From Neofusicoccum parvum (taxonomy: Eukaryota; Ascomycota; Dothideomycetes; Botryosphaeriales; Botryosphaeriaceae), in NCBI GenBank assembly GCA_020912385.1, contig CP087216.1, positions 124,001 through 188,000 of the forward strand: 64,000 bases of DNA, given 5' to 3'. Below are positions 20,277-31,123 of the stretch, one piece after another. Under the pieces are notes generated by a model, which worked only from the letters and a program-made list of their open reading frames with translations, did not search any database and was not told the DNA's origin. How positions within the stretch are numbered: the stretch's first letter is position 1; every line of letters begins with the position of its first letter. The position numbers and the translations under genes are program-made.

Positions 20277-21703
20277 TCACGCTGCGGTCTTGGCCTTCTT
20301 TGCCTTCGGCTTCTTCTCCTTGCCTGCATCCTTCTCCTTCTTGGTCGTCTTGACCTTGACAACCTCTTCTTCCACTACGACGCCGTTGCTCTCCCTCTTC
20401 TTCGACTTCTTTGACTTCTTCTCCGCCTTGACAGTCTCCATGGCCTCGGCAACTTCCTGGTCCTCTTCATCATGCGGCTTGTCCGTCAGAGTTTTGGGCG
20501 CATCCTCCTTGGCTTCAGATACAACCTTCTCCTTCTTGGGAACCTTGCTGGAGCTCTTGATAGCCGGAGCCTCGAAGTCGTAGCCCAGCTCCTTGAGCTT
20601 CTCCTCTTTCGTCTTCCTCCTCTTCTCCTCGCGCTCGATCCTCTTGTCCCATCCCTCACGGTCCATACCAAGGCGAAGGTGGCGACCCTGCATCTTGTTG
20701 CGCGGAGCGGGCTTGAAGCGGCGGTTGGAGCCCTTGAAGAGATCCGAGTGGACCTGCTCGGCAGGAATAAAGCGCACCTGCAGGATGTGACCGAACATGA
20801 GGTACTTGTCCATAGTGTCGGCGACGATCTTGGCCACGTCGGCATGGGCAAACTCAATGAAGGCGTAGTGCTTGCTGCGGCCAGTCTTCTTGTTTCGCGA
20901 CAGGCGAAGGCGGTTGATGGCACCGAATTGCGAGAAGTAAGCCTTCATCTGGTGCTCGTAGAAACCGTGCGGGATACGGCTGCAGGGGTTTGTTAGCATG
21001 GGCGCAATAAATGGATTTGTCTAGGATGATGAAGCCTACCCAATGTATATCACGCCGGGACCTTGGTCGTCCTTGGCCTTGCTCAGCTTCTTTTGCAGCT
21101 TCTTCGACTGGGGCATGTCGGGGAGCTTGGAGATGTCGCCCTCGTCTTCGCCATCTTCCTCGTCCTCGTCGCTCTCAAAGCCCTTTAGCAGAGCGGCAGT
21201 TTGGTCATCTTCGGCGTCACTCTCATTCTCAGCTCCGTCGGCAGCGGACACTTCCTCGTCGGCGGATTCCTCAGCCGGGACGGACTCCTCGACAGCCTTG
21301 CGCTTCTTGCCCTTCGCGGCCTTGACAGCCGGAGCGGGCTCCTCAGCAGGCTCCTCGACCTTCTCCTTCTTCGCCTTCTTCGACTTCTTGTCGGCGGGCT
21401 TCTCTTGGGGCTTCTCGTCGTCGTTGTCGGCGGTATCGTAGAAGTCGGAGGCGCGCTTCCGGGAGGACTTGGACTTCGCAGCGGAGGTTTCCTCATCCTG
21501 CTTGGGGACATCCTTCTTGGACTTCTTGCTGGGCTTGGCCGGGGCGGGCTGCTCTTCGACAACGGGAGCTTCGGCCTTCTTGAGCTTTTTGGTGCTGGGC
21601 GAAGAAACGGCGCCGCCGCCTGCGGACAGTCAATTAGCGGAGAAGCGACAAGACCGCGCAAACACATACTCTTGCGCTTCTTGGACTTGGTCTCGGGAGC
21701 CAT
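20277..21703 (-). CDS. NOP15: Nucleolar RRM protein, Nop15/NIFK-like ribosome biogenesis factor
   Basis: Nop15 acts in 60S subunit maturation in the nucleolus. Three exons, 21703-21670, 21619-21040 and 20979-20277, give 438 residues. The first 195 residues are a Lys/Glu/Ala-rich tail with acidic blocks (ESDEDEEDGEDEGD). The single RRM starts at about residue 199 with VIYIGRIPHGFYEHQMKAYF and holds RNP1 as KHYAFIEFA. After it come KPAPRNKMQG and a basic helix WDKRIEREEKRRKTKEEKL, both typical of Nop15/NIFK, then a second Lys-rich tail. Yeast Nop15 is about half this length because it lacks the low-complexity tails; filamentous fungi commonly have them. It is divergent from the SMN gene with 263 bp between starts. 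Confidence 0.9.
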
Positions 21704-21966
21704 TGTTGCGGGTGGAAGGTGTGCTTTGTCGGGCGGGTGGTGATGCTGGACTGCGCGCTGCTTGCCCGAACTTTTTTCTGCAAATCGCACAGCGCGCCGA
21801 AGAAGCGCCGAGCTGCCATCGCTACGCAGTCGCCGCCGTGGTCACTGCCTATTCCGACGGCGCGCCGCACCACCGCTGCGCCTCCACGTGCCGCTACCAG
21901 ACTGCAAAAAGAACAGCTTGCCAGATTGCACGCCGCCCTCCAGCACCCTGTCCTCGCCAGCCAAGC

Positions 21967-22768
21967 ATGTCCGGCATCGACATCTTCGACCGCGGCGCCT
22001 GGGATGACCGCGCCCTGGTCCGCGGCTGGAATCAGCAGGTGAAGGAGTACTCGGTAAGAACAAGTCCACCCTACGAAGCAAGTCGCGCTCTATTCTAACA
22101 AAGATCCAGAAGTACCATGGCCTCCACCGGAGGGACAGAAAGGCAAGACTCGACCAGCAGCTCACCCAAGAGGAGATCTTCGGACTCAGCGAGTAAGCAG
22201 TCAACCCCAAACAGATGCACCCACAAAAGGTTAGCCTTATGACATTAACAGCATCAGCAGACTCGCCGATCCGGAGGAGCTCGAGGAGATGGGAATTCGC
22301 CTTACGGATGCCCAGCCTGGTGCCAAGCCGAATGAGTCCCAGGATGCCACCATGGAAAACGATGACACCGCCTACCAGGCTCACGCAGACGAACAGCAGG
22401 ACATCTCGCTGACCGATGCCGTCTCGGGCGCAGCCAACTCTGTGGATACCGACGCCGCTGAGCGCCAGCTGATGCAAGAGGCACACGAGCAGCAGCAGCA
22501 ATTCAATCAGCACCGCACCCAGGATCCTGCTGCCGTGCCACAGGTCCCTCCCATTCCGGGACCCGCTTTCGCCGCCGCACCCGGTAAGTGTTTTCCCAAA
22601 TTCATGCGGCATTGCCGTCTTCCGCGTTTCCGTCCGTTCCGGCGTGTGGCTGATAGTGTTCTAGGTGGAGACGATGCTCTCAAGAACATGATGATGTCTT
22701 GGTATTATGCTGGGTACTATCAGGGCATCTACGAGACCAAGCAGCACGCTGGTCAGCCATCTGCCTGA
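21967..22768 (+). CDS. smn1: Survival motor neuron (SMN) homologue
   Basis: SMN drives assembly of Sm rings on spliceosomal snRNAs in the cytoplasm. Four exons, 21967-22053, 22110-22192, 22252-22583 and 22665-22768, give 201 residues. The N-terminus (WDDRALVRGWNQQVKEYSKYH) matches the Gemin2-binding region of fission yeast Smn1. The C-terminus carries the YG box (LKNMMMSWYYAGYYQGIYE), the oligomerisation helix and strongest family signature. The middle is Gln/Asp/Ala-rich and no Tudor domain is visible, as in yeast Smn1. The acceptor of exon 3 is the least certain, since several CAG triplets lie close together (22250-22260). The gene shares an upstream region with NOP15. Confidence 0.88.
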
Positions 22769-24023
22769 GAGGTTCATCAGTGGTCTCCTAAAATCACATC
22801 GGGCGGCAGGTAGTACTCAGGGTGAGCATCATTGGCGGAAGTAGTTCTGAACAAAACTCTAGATACCCGCGGCTGCGCCAGCACGCAGTTCCTTAACACT
22901 TATCCAGCCTATCCTTTCCACGGTGTCGCATTGTTGGGAGGTGAGGATCCTGGCTGTGGTTGACAGATCAGAGGTCGGATAGGGTTATTTGGATGCATGC
23001 GGGCCTCCCGCTTTCCCGAGAGATTCGGTTGCTCATTCGTCGGCACAGGATCTGGGACTCGAGGAGATCGGGGTCTCGTCAAGTGCTGTGGCGCATACCA
23101 TGAGACTTTGCGCCCGTCCGGACAACCCAGGTGGGCCCTCGGTCTGCATTCTACATACGTTCTGACGATCCTTGAAAACCGGACGCGCTGCGACGTTTGA
23201 CACGGTCTCAGCGGAGTCGCGGAACGCAGCATCTGGGAAACTCGTCCAGTGTGTGCTGTTCAGACGGATGGAACGGAAGTTCAACAGTGCGCGTGCATCC
23301 CGACAATAATTACTTCGTGCCTACGCAATGCTGCGAAATGAAGGAGGTGAGAATGCGGACACAAGGCCATCCGGGGGCGAAGGGCTTGGGCGAAGGGCTT
23401 GGGCGCAGAGCCTATGGACGCAAAGATGTCTTGTCGGTCTGCGCAAGCCCTTAATCCTCCCGTTATCCGTCTTGTCCACGCTCGCACAGCCAACAACCCA
23501 CCGATCGGCAAAGCTTGGAAAAGCTTGGTGCTCGCTTGCCGAGCAGCATTGTGGAGGCGGTCGTGGGGGAATGGAGGCTGACACAGACCTGCGACACAAC
23601 CCGCGACACTCTTAACACGCGACATGTCGAGCCTCGTGCAGAGCCGCCGCTCCGCAACGCCCAAAATATGCGATAACGGCTAGGCGGCAGCGCCGATCCA
23701 GGCAAAGACAGGCCACTTTCTGCGGTTGTATGTGATGCCGAGAGGCTGTGGAGTTTCGCCTTCAGGTCTTGCGACACGCGCTGCCCCCGCCACCGGCGGC
23801 TGCAATCTGCAATGCAGATTTAATAAAGACCTCCTCTCAGCTGCCCAGCCTCTGCACGCACTCCTTCCACCACAACTGTAATAATAACGGCTCTCATTGG
23901 ACCTTCTTGGAGTCCAGTCTCTCTCTTTTTCACTTCCAACGATCGCATTTGATACCCACCGCAGCGCGGTTTCTGCCTTTTCAGCACTCCATCTTTCCAT
24001 CGGACAACATCCACAACGCAATA
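22769..24023. other. Intergenic region and cupredoxin promoter
   Basis: About 1.25 kb. A 13-bp tandem repeat lies at 23375-23413. The last 200 bp before 24024 are pyrimidine-rich, as in many fungal promoters and 5' UTRs. No gene is supported. Confidence 0.45.
23375..23413. repeat. 13-bp tandem repeat, three units
   Basis: GGGCGAAGGGCTT occurs twice head to tail (23375-23400), followed by a third diverged unit, GGGCGCAGAGCCT. Confidence 0.8.
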
Positions 24024-24813
24024 ATGAAGGCCACGACGTTCCTCCCCTTCTTCGCCGCGAGCGGCGCCTTTGCTGCCACCCATACCGTCATGGTTGGTGG
24101 TGCCAAACCCCCGACAGACCCCACCGGCAAGCCCACGCCCATGCTCCAATATTCGCCCGAGAACATCCAGGCCGCGGTCGGTGACACGGTGGAATTCCAC
24201 TTCATGCAAGTGAACCACACCGTCACGCAGAGCACCTTCGAGGATCCGTGCAAGGCCATGACGGATGGCTTCGACTCTGGCTTCATGCCCAACCCGATGG
24301 GCGCGGCAGGCGTTACCTGGAGCATGACAATCAACGACACCAAGCCAGTTTGTAAGTAGTCAACAACTGCTTGTACAGAGTACCACTTCTAACCGATTCA
24401 AGGGGCCTACTGCAAGCAGAAGAACGGCACGCACTGCGGCAAGGGCATGGTCTTCAGCGTCAACGCCGTCGAGAGCGGCGACAAGTCGTTCGCGAACTAC
24501 AAGCAGCTCGCTATCCAGAAGAACGGCACCGCCTTGACGACGGCTGGTATCGCCGCCACTCCCGCACCCGCAGTCCAGAGCACCGTCACTCTCGCCGCCG
24601 GTGCCGCCGAGGCTACCGTCGCCCAGGGTAACGGCCAGTGCGGCGACGGCTCTGCCTGCACCTGCTCTTGCCTGTGTGGCCAGAACAGCTTCCCCAATGT
24701 CGCTGCTGTCAACAACTTCGGCGGCTTTGCCGGTGAGTCTTGAGTCACATCCAACATTTCCTTTTAGCCACGAGCTGACATATCTCCCAGGCATGCTCCC
24801 TGCTGGCAAGTAA
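24024..24813 (+). CDS. Secreted cupredoxin-domain protein
   Basis: Three exons, 24024-24351, 24403-24732 and 24791-24813, give 226 residues. Residues 1-18 are a signal peptide (MKATTFLPFFAASGAFAA). The cupredoxin fold follows: HTVMVGG, a stretch starting FSPENIQ-like (YSPENIQAAVGDTVEFHF), VNHTVTQSTFEDPC with the first copper-ligand His, and WAYCKQKNGTHCGKGM with Cys, His and Met in the order seen in blue copper sites. A Cys-rich patch near the end (CTCSCLCG) is unusual. Extracellular cupredoxin proteins are common in filamentous fungi; their roles are mostly unproven. There is no hydrophobic C-terminal tail for a GPI anchor. The last exon encodes only seven residues. Confidence 0.85.
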
Positions 24814-26346
24814 ACGCGAGGCTCCAAAGAGACACTCTGAGAAAGCCAACAAGATTGTTGTTCGAACGAGGAGGGTATACCCCGGGCTCAGTTGCTACCC
24901 TTGTTTTGCAAGCTCTGAGCGGTTACAAACTTCTTTTTCCATTCGCATCCCCTCCAAACCTTAGGAACAACCTCTGCTGTGCAGTTGTATGACGGACATT
25001 ATCAATATTTTGGTGTGAGCTGAACGGCTGTTCGCGGGAATCGATTAGACGTAATAATTTCTGAAATATAAAACCCCTTTCACCTTCACTGTCTTCATCT
25101 CGGTTGGTGTATCCCCTGTGACTTGAGCCGCATTGCCCACTTTCTCGCTCCTTTTCCTGCCTTAACGGCCTTTCATATTGGTTCATCTCAATATTTCCGT
25201 GTCCGGTTTGCTCAAGCTTCTTTCTGCTTTTGGGAGTTAAAAATCCATTAGCAGAAGGTTCCCATATCGAACAGTGTGAAGGGGTCTGATGTTTTCCCAT
25301 CCAAAGCGAGCTCTTCAGCAACACCTCACGTAGGGTGCCATTTCTGCAGTCGCACCGGCTGGTGCGATTGAGGTGCTCCAAGGCCAACGCAAGTCGCTTG
25401 ACAACAATGGGCCCCTCCTGCTCCATCAACAAAACGAATTCGGTCACCGATGCTACCGTATTCCTCGACCAGAGAAAAGCATTCGTACGCTTAGCAGTAC
25501 GAGTCCACGGGCACCGTGCAGATCAAACCTGCTGGGAATATGGCTAAAAACAGCTGGCTCTGCACTCCTTCGGCACGGAATTCAACTGAAATCTTTGTGA
25601 TGAATTGCGCATATGAATCCAGGGAGATCTCTGTCTGTACAAGGGAATTATCCGTCAAAAGCAGCGCCGCCTCCACATGGATCAGGGCGTACTTACGTGT
25701 TGCCTCGTGTCGACGAAGATGGCCACTTCTAAACTACTAAGCCTCGCATACTAAATGGACGAAGCTCTTCAGCATGAGGATTTGAAGATACTGTGCAGGT
25801 GAAAAGCAACTGTAGATACTGGGTGGGGAAGTGTAGCAGGAAGTTCCTCGACAGGGGCGGCCCGACCGAGTTAGTCAGTTCGGCGCGAGCTGGTCATTTC
25901 AACCGTGTCTTTCCGGGGTTAAGCAGGAGGGAGTCTTCTACGTTCCGGGTACCGAGTCTGTAGAAAGTAGAGAAACTCAGACCCGCAGCGGGCGGAAGCC
26001 TTTGATGCTTTGCGGGTTTGTTCCGGCCGAGCGGGATTTTCCCACCCGTGCACGCAACAGAGTGGGCTTCCACCGACTTGGCGGGGCTTCCCTGTCTAAC
26101 TTCTTTTCAACGAGAACGCCAATCCTGCATATTCGTTGGGTCTGAATGTGCCCTGTGTAACTAGAAACTTATCCACAGACCGTATACGTGAGTCGTTTAT
26201 GTATTAAATGCTGGAACCTAAAGGGTCACGTCCAGGACTGACCCACTAAGTCAATTGTACTTAAGAGGCCTCTGGTACCACTGGTAAATGATTACCTTTG
26301 TTCACATCATCTTCTTTCTAAGTCACTCTTGCAATCACTTCAGACC
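24814..26346. other. Intergenic region, possible gene relics
   Basis: About 1.5 kb. Minus-strand frames at 24923-25447 and 25491-25676 look protein-like but lie in different frames, and I recognise no family in either. The last 500 bp should hold the promoter of the monooxygenase gene. Confidence 0.4.
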
Positions 26347-28932
26347 ATGTCACCAAACTCTTTCAGAATTCTGATTGCCGGAGGCAGTATTGCAGGCCTC
26401 ACCCTGGCCAACATCCTTGAACAGCTCGGAATCGATTATCTGGTACTCGAAGGACACTCCAAAATAGCACCAGATCTGGGAGCCAGCATCGGCTTCTTCC
26501 CAAATGGTCTGCGAATCCTTGATCAGCTGGGATGCTATGATGCCATTCGAGCCCTGATCGATGAACCAATCAAGTATGGCAACATGAGAGGTCCCGACGG
26601 AGCTATCCTTAGCAGCCAAGCCGGACTCACAGATCATATGAACAAGAGGTAAGACTTCCATCCGACTCGCTACGCTAAGAGCGCTGAATGTATACCAAAC
26701 AGGCACGGCTATCCTGTCATCTTCGTCCACCGACAGATGATAGTGCAAAAGCTGTACGAAAACTTGAAGGATAAATCAAAGGTTCTCGTGAACAAAAAGG
26801 TGGTTGAAGTTGGCCAGACCGGGTCCACCGTTACGGTTCAAACGGCAGACGGCTCATCCTACAAGGGTGACATGCTTGTCGGGGCGGATGGTGTCCACAG
26901 CAAGGTACGAAGCGAAATGTGGCGGCTAGCCCACGAACTTCAACCAGGATATTTCCCCTCTTCAGAGAAGACAGGTATGTTATGGCAGGTCGTTTTGTTG
27001 GACCTGACAAGTGCTGTAGCTGAATGGCTTAAGTGTCCTCCTACAAATGCATATTCGGCATATCGAACGAGACCAAGGGAATAGCTCCGCTCACTTTCAA
27101 CTATACCATGAAGGAGAACCACTCGTACCTTACCATGACAGGGCCCAGTTTGTATTGGTTTTTGTTTGTCAGGTTAGAGGAGCAGCACGACAGCCTTGAC
27201 CTGCCTCGCTACACAAAAGACGACGAGTTAAAACTGGCCAAAACTTACTGGGAAGATAAGGTGACGGAGGAGACGACGTTCGGAGACATCTACACCAATC
27301 GGACGGCATCGGTCTTGACCATTCTACCCGAATACGTCCTCACAAAATGGCACTTTGGCAGGATTATCACCATTGGTGATTCTGCGCACAAGGTGAGTGA
27401 TCTAGCGAAACCTCGCTGTGCAAAACTGACCCCCTTCAGTTCAACCCGATCAGCGGCCAAGGCGGAAATTCTGCCATCGAGAGTGTGGCCGCCCTGGCAA
27501 ATGCCCTTTTCAAGGCGATGAAGTCTCATCCGGATGGCCTGTCAGACGCGATCGTCACCCAGGTCTTCCAAGAGACGCAAGCTCTCCGCTCGCCGCGAGT
27601 GAGCAAACTTGTGAAAGGCGCACATGATATGCAGAGCCTTCAGGCCCTGGAAACGCCTCTTCTCAAGTTTGTTGCCCTCAACGTGGCTCCGAGGACAAAT
27701 CCTGAGACCGCCATCAACATTTGGTCCGATGTTATTGTACCCGCTGTCAGCCTTGACATGCTTGACGTTCCGAAGAAGCCTCGTTTCGTGCCATACGACG
27801 ACGAAATGCCCGTGAAGCCGCTCGCCCACGGCAATCTGCCGAAGCTCTCGGTTGCTGCTGTCCTCATGGCACTGTTCGCAGTGGCCTGTAAGACAATGCA
27901 GCTCGACTTCCCAGAAGAGATGACGTACAACGGCAAAGAGCTGCGGAAAACTTACACCGGGCTCGACGGCATCGACTCTCTGCTGAGCGCTCTCGTCTCA
28001 GCCTTCTCCATTCCCATCGCCGGGCCCGATCCGGCTCAACGAGTGCAATGCGCGTACTTCCTGAGCATGCTCGCGCCGCCCTTGGTGATCTGGACGGTAG
28101 AGGCCTACCGAAGCGGCAACAACCGGTTCACAACCTCCTGGTCAGTCCTCCAAGCGCCAGCACCCTCCAGCCCCGACACTAACCCTGCGACAGGCCAACA
28201 GCGTGGGCCGCCCTCTACCAACTCCTCGGCATCGGCAAGGTCGCCCCGCTCTACTACCTCGCCAGCCTCCACGCCACCGGCAGCACCGCGTACGCGCGCC
28301 CGCCCGGCCGCGCCGTCCCCGCCGCGATCGCGGCAGCCGTGCTCCCGGCCACGTGCCTGGCCTACGCCGTCCCCACCGCCCTCATGTTCCTGCCGCACGA
28401 CGGCGACCGCGCGGCGCAGGCCGCCATCGCGCTGTGGCAGCCCGCGCCGCTGGCCGTCGGCCTCGCGACCTTCCTCGCTGGCTGCGCGGCGCACGCGGTC
28501 CGACGACGACAGCCGCCAGCCCCGGCGGCCGAGAGCTACCGCAACGGCGACCTGCCGCACCTCGCGCGCGCGTACTTCTTCGTGGCGGCGGCCGCCGCCC
28601 TGGTGCACGTCGGGACGCTGCTGTACGTGCTGGCGCGGCCGTCGCTCGGCTTCGCGCGCGTGTTCGTGCCCGTCGGCGGCGGTGCCGGCGCGGGCCTGGT
28701 GGAGGCCATGGCCGGCTTCTTGAAGTACGACATGCTCGTCTTCTTCGCGGCGGTCCTGGTGTGGTGTCTGTACTCCGTCTACGACCTGCGGCGGGTGGGG
28801 TATGTCACCACGGGCGCTGCGGTCGGGGCTGCCGCGCTCGTCCTCGCCGGCCAGGTGGTGCTGGGTCCGGGTGCGAGCTACGCCGGGTTGTGGTACTGGC
28901 GCGAGTTTGTGATCTCGGGGGTTTCTCGTTGA
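26347..28932 (+). CDS. PaxM-like FAD monooxygenase fused to a polytopic membrane domain
   Basis: Five exons, 26347-26648, 26703-26974, 27034-27392, 27440-28140 and 28194-28932, give 790 residues. Residues 1 to about 430 are a group A flavin monooxygenase: FAD-binding ILIAGGSIAGLTLANIL at 8-24, the DG motif LVGADGVHSKVR at about 159-170, and the GD motif IGDSAHKFNPISGQGGN at about 305-321. This subfamily includes enzymes that epoxidise prenyl chains in meroterpenoid and indole-diterpene pathways. Residues from about 445 on contain roughly eight predicted membrane spans, for example AVLMALFAVA, YFLSMLAPPLVIWTVEAYR, ALYQLLGIGKVAPLYYLASL and DMLVFFAAVLVWCLYSVYDL. The join at intron 4 (28141-28193) is in frame, and the domain continues on both sides of it. 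The last exon is far more GC-rich than the others. No prenyltransferase, PKS or P450 is nearby. The substrate is unknown. Confidence 0.82.
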
Positions 28933-29049
28933 GCATCCGGTTGGCGGTAAAGGGGTCTGGGTGTTCTGTCAGTCGGATGATTCAGCTTGACGTGGACAAC
29001 TTAAGTGTGATGGCTCAAACAGCGTAAGTGCAGCTGATGGAGAAAACGG

Positions 29050-29590
29050 TCAGAGAGGAAGTTCGACGGCGTCGAAGTGAGGCCGCGAGAGGAAGCAGCC
29101 CTGTGGCCCGTTTGATGCCCCGCTTGCTGATATTGTGATGAAAGAGTTGCGGTAAATGGTTCCCATGACGGTTGCTTCTTGTGCCCAGTCTGAAGGATCG
29201 TCTTGGATGATACAGAGGGAATCTATCCAGAGATATCTCAGGCCAATCCTTTGTGTTATTAGTATTGCATCTTTGAAAGTTTGCGATAGTGATATTCACG
29301 ATCCAGTCTTCCCAGCTCCATGCCTGCAGTTGAATTGCCACTGTGCCGGTGAGGTTTTCATGAGGAGACTCCCAGCCACGATGATGCTCCTCGGTTTGAA
29401 ATGCAAGGGGGGCGTTGGTATTGAGTGATACTACGATCGTAGCACATAAGGGACACTCGATGGCAGATGAAAGAAGCCCACGTGCTTCTTCCAGGTGAAC
29501 ATATATAGGGTTGCCAGGTTTCAGTTTAATGTCGCCGTCGGATTGTACCAGTAGCGTCTGGATGCCTGCACAGGCAGAGCACAGGCCCAT
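29050..29590 (-). pseudogene. Broken HET domain gene
   Basis: The N-terminal part starts MGLCSACAGIQTLLVQSDGD and continues to ECPLCATIVV, the usual cysteine-containing start of HET proteins. In another frame, from about 29280 downwards, the central HET block is plain: DAILITQRIGLRYLWIDSLC then IIQDDPSDW, and TIYRNSFITISASG. The first HET block (of the LSYxWG type) that should lie between them is missing, so there is an internal deletion plus a frame change. The frame ends soon after, at 29050, and lacks the third HET block. It lies just downstream of the monooxygenase gene on the opposite strand. An unusual functional short form cannot be excluded but is unlikely. Confidence 0.75.
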
Positions 29591-29844
29591 TGTTTTTTTT
29601 TTGCCTTTTAAAGAAATCCAGGGTTGAGCACCGTGAGTGCTGGTGTCAGTGGTATTGGTGCGAAAAACGAAGCTAGTAATAAAGTCCGTAACATGCAAGC
29701 GTTTTCTTAGATCCGTGAGCTGTCTTCTTTAGCTCTTGGAAATAGAAAGTCTGAGACGTTAGTTGTTGTGAGGCTGATATTGACGTGTCAAGTATCCCGA
29801 GGAGTCAGCAGCGGGGTTCAAATATACCGATTAATTATACGACT

Positions 29845-30703
29845 TTAGGCGCCCTTGTACCCGTATCTCAGCCTTTCCAGCCCCGCTACATCCACCGGGG
29901 CCAGCTGCGACCTAACCAAGAACACCAGGCCGAGCACGACTGTTTACCACGTTAGCTTCCGAGCTCCTGGAAAGCACCAAAGAAGTATCCCAGCAGGGTT
30001 TGTTACTTACGCGCAGGCAAAAGCCCCTCCCACCCCTCAACCTTCTCCGCCGCAGCCCACGACTCCAGCCACACAACCAAACATAGCGCTACATTCAGCA
30101 GCGGCAGAAACTTCTCCACAGGTCCATCATCCACTCCTCCTGTACCAAATATCCCCAGGACCTTATCAAGCCCACCTTGTGTCGAACTCCTCCCTATCGA
30201 GACGCGCCCAGGCAGTGACGATGGCGAATTGCCTAGCGGTATGGAGTACAGCGTGTACGCCGAGGCGGCGAGCGATGTGACGGCGAGAGCGGCGGTCAGG
30301 AATTCCGAAAAAGATGAAGGAGCGAAGAAGGGTCGGAGGTAGAGGGCGAGAGAGAGCGCAGGGAGGGCGAGGAAGGCTTTCTGTTACGGTGACGAGGTGT
30401 CAGTGGTCTGTCGCATTCTTTGCGCTTTTGCGCCGTGGAAGTTCCCGTGGTGCCATGCTTGGAAATCATAGAGCGGGGTTCAAGGTACCTTGTAGAAGTC
30501 CGTTTTGGCCACATCCTCTCTGTGGATCTGAGTGATGAGCTTCTCTTGCTCTGTAGGCAGACGTCAGCGGGGCAAGCACAGCGACGGAGGGCTGCGAGCG
30601 GCAGAGAGGGTGAAAGCGGACCTTCCTCGTCGATGCCCTCGGGAGGCTCTTCGTCGGAGTCGTCGGGGTAGCGAAAAGCCTTTCTGAGACGCGTTGTGGC
30701 CAT
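29845..30703 (-). CDS. Small fungal membrane protein, unknown function
   Basis: Four exons, 30703-30622, 30550-30489, 30380-30011 and 29939-29845, give 202 residues. The N-terminus is hydrophilic and acidic (MATTRLRKAFRYPDDSDEE). Three to four hydrophobic stretches follow: AFLALPALSLALYL, FLTAALAVTSLAASAY, LLNVALCLVVWLES and LVLGLVFLVRSQL. The C-terminus ends LERLRYGYKGA. I believe this is a conserved family of ascomycetes but cannot name it. There is no signal peptide, so the first span probably serves as signal anchor. Consistent splice sites and a closed frame over four exons support a real gene. It is divergent from COA1 with 420 bp between start codons. Confidence 0.75.
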
Positions 30704-31123
30704 GATCGCAGTGGTGGATGTTTTGGAGAGCTCTGCGGCGTCGATGCGCGGGAGCTCTGGCAAGCTTTCGGTGGGCGGCCCGCATGACGCAGACGCGACG
30801 CGCACGAATGGCCAGCGCTCAAAAGTTGCGGCCTGCAAACGCGCTGCACGAAAATCACACCACGATAGACTACGGTCAGTACTCAATGGAGTGAAGGTCG
30901 AAACATCTTTCCATACTATCAATTCCCAAGAGTCGCATTTCTAGAAATCCGTGGCTATCTATTATATAGTTCTGGTCCAAAAGCAACAGAGCGGCCACCA
31001 CTAAATCCGCAGGCTCGCAGCAAACCTCCGCCGATCATTCGAGCACTCCAACCTGCACATCTCGACCGCACCTCCACCACACCACCCCACCAACCCCCAA
31101 CCGCGCCCGCGCCCGCGCCCACC

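Noticed and set aside
26347..28932. A biosynthetic gene cluster around the fused monooxygenase
   Set aside because: No PKS, NRPS, prenyltransferase, P450 or transporter is recognisable within the window on either side; only a lone gene can be claimed.
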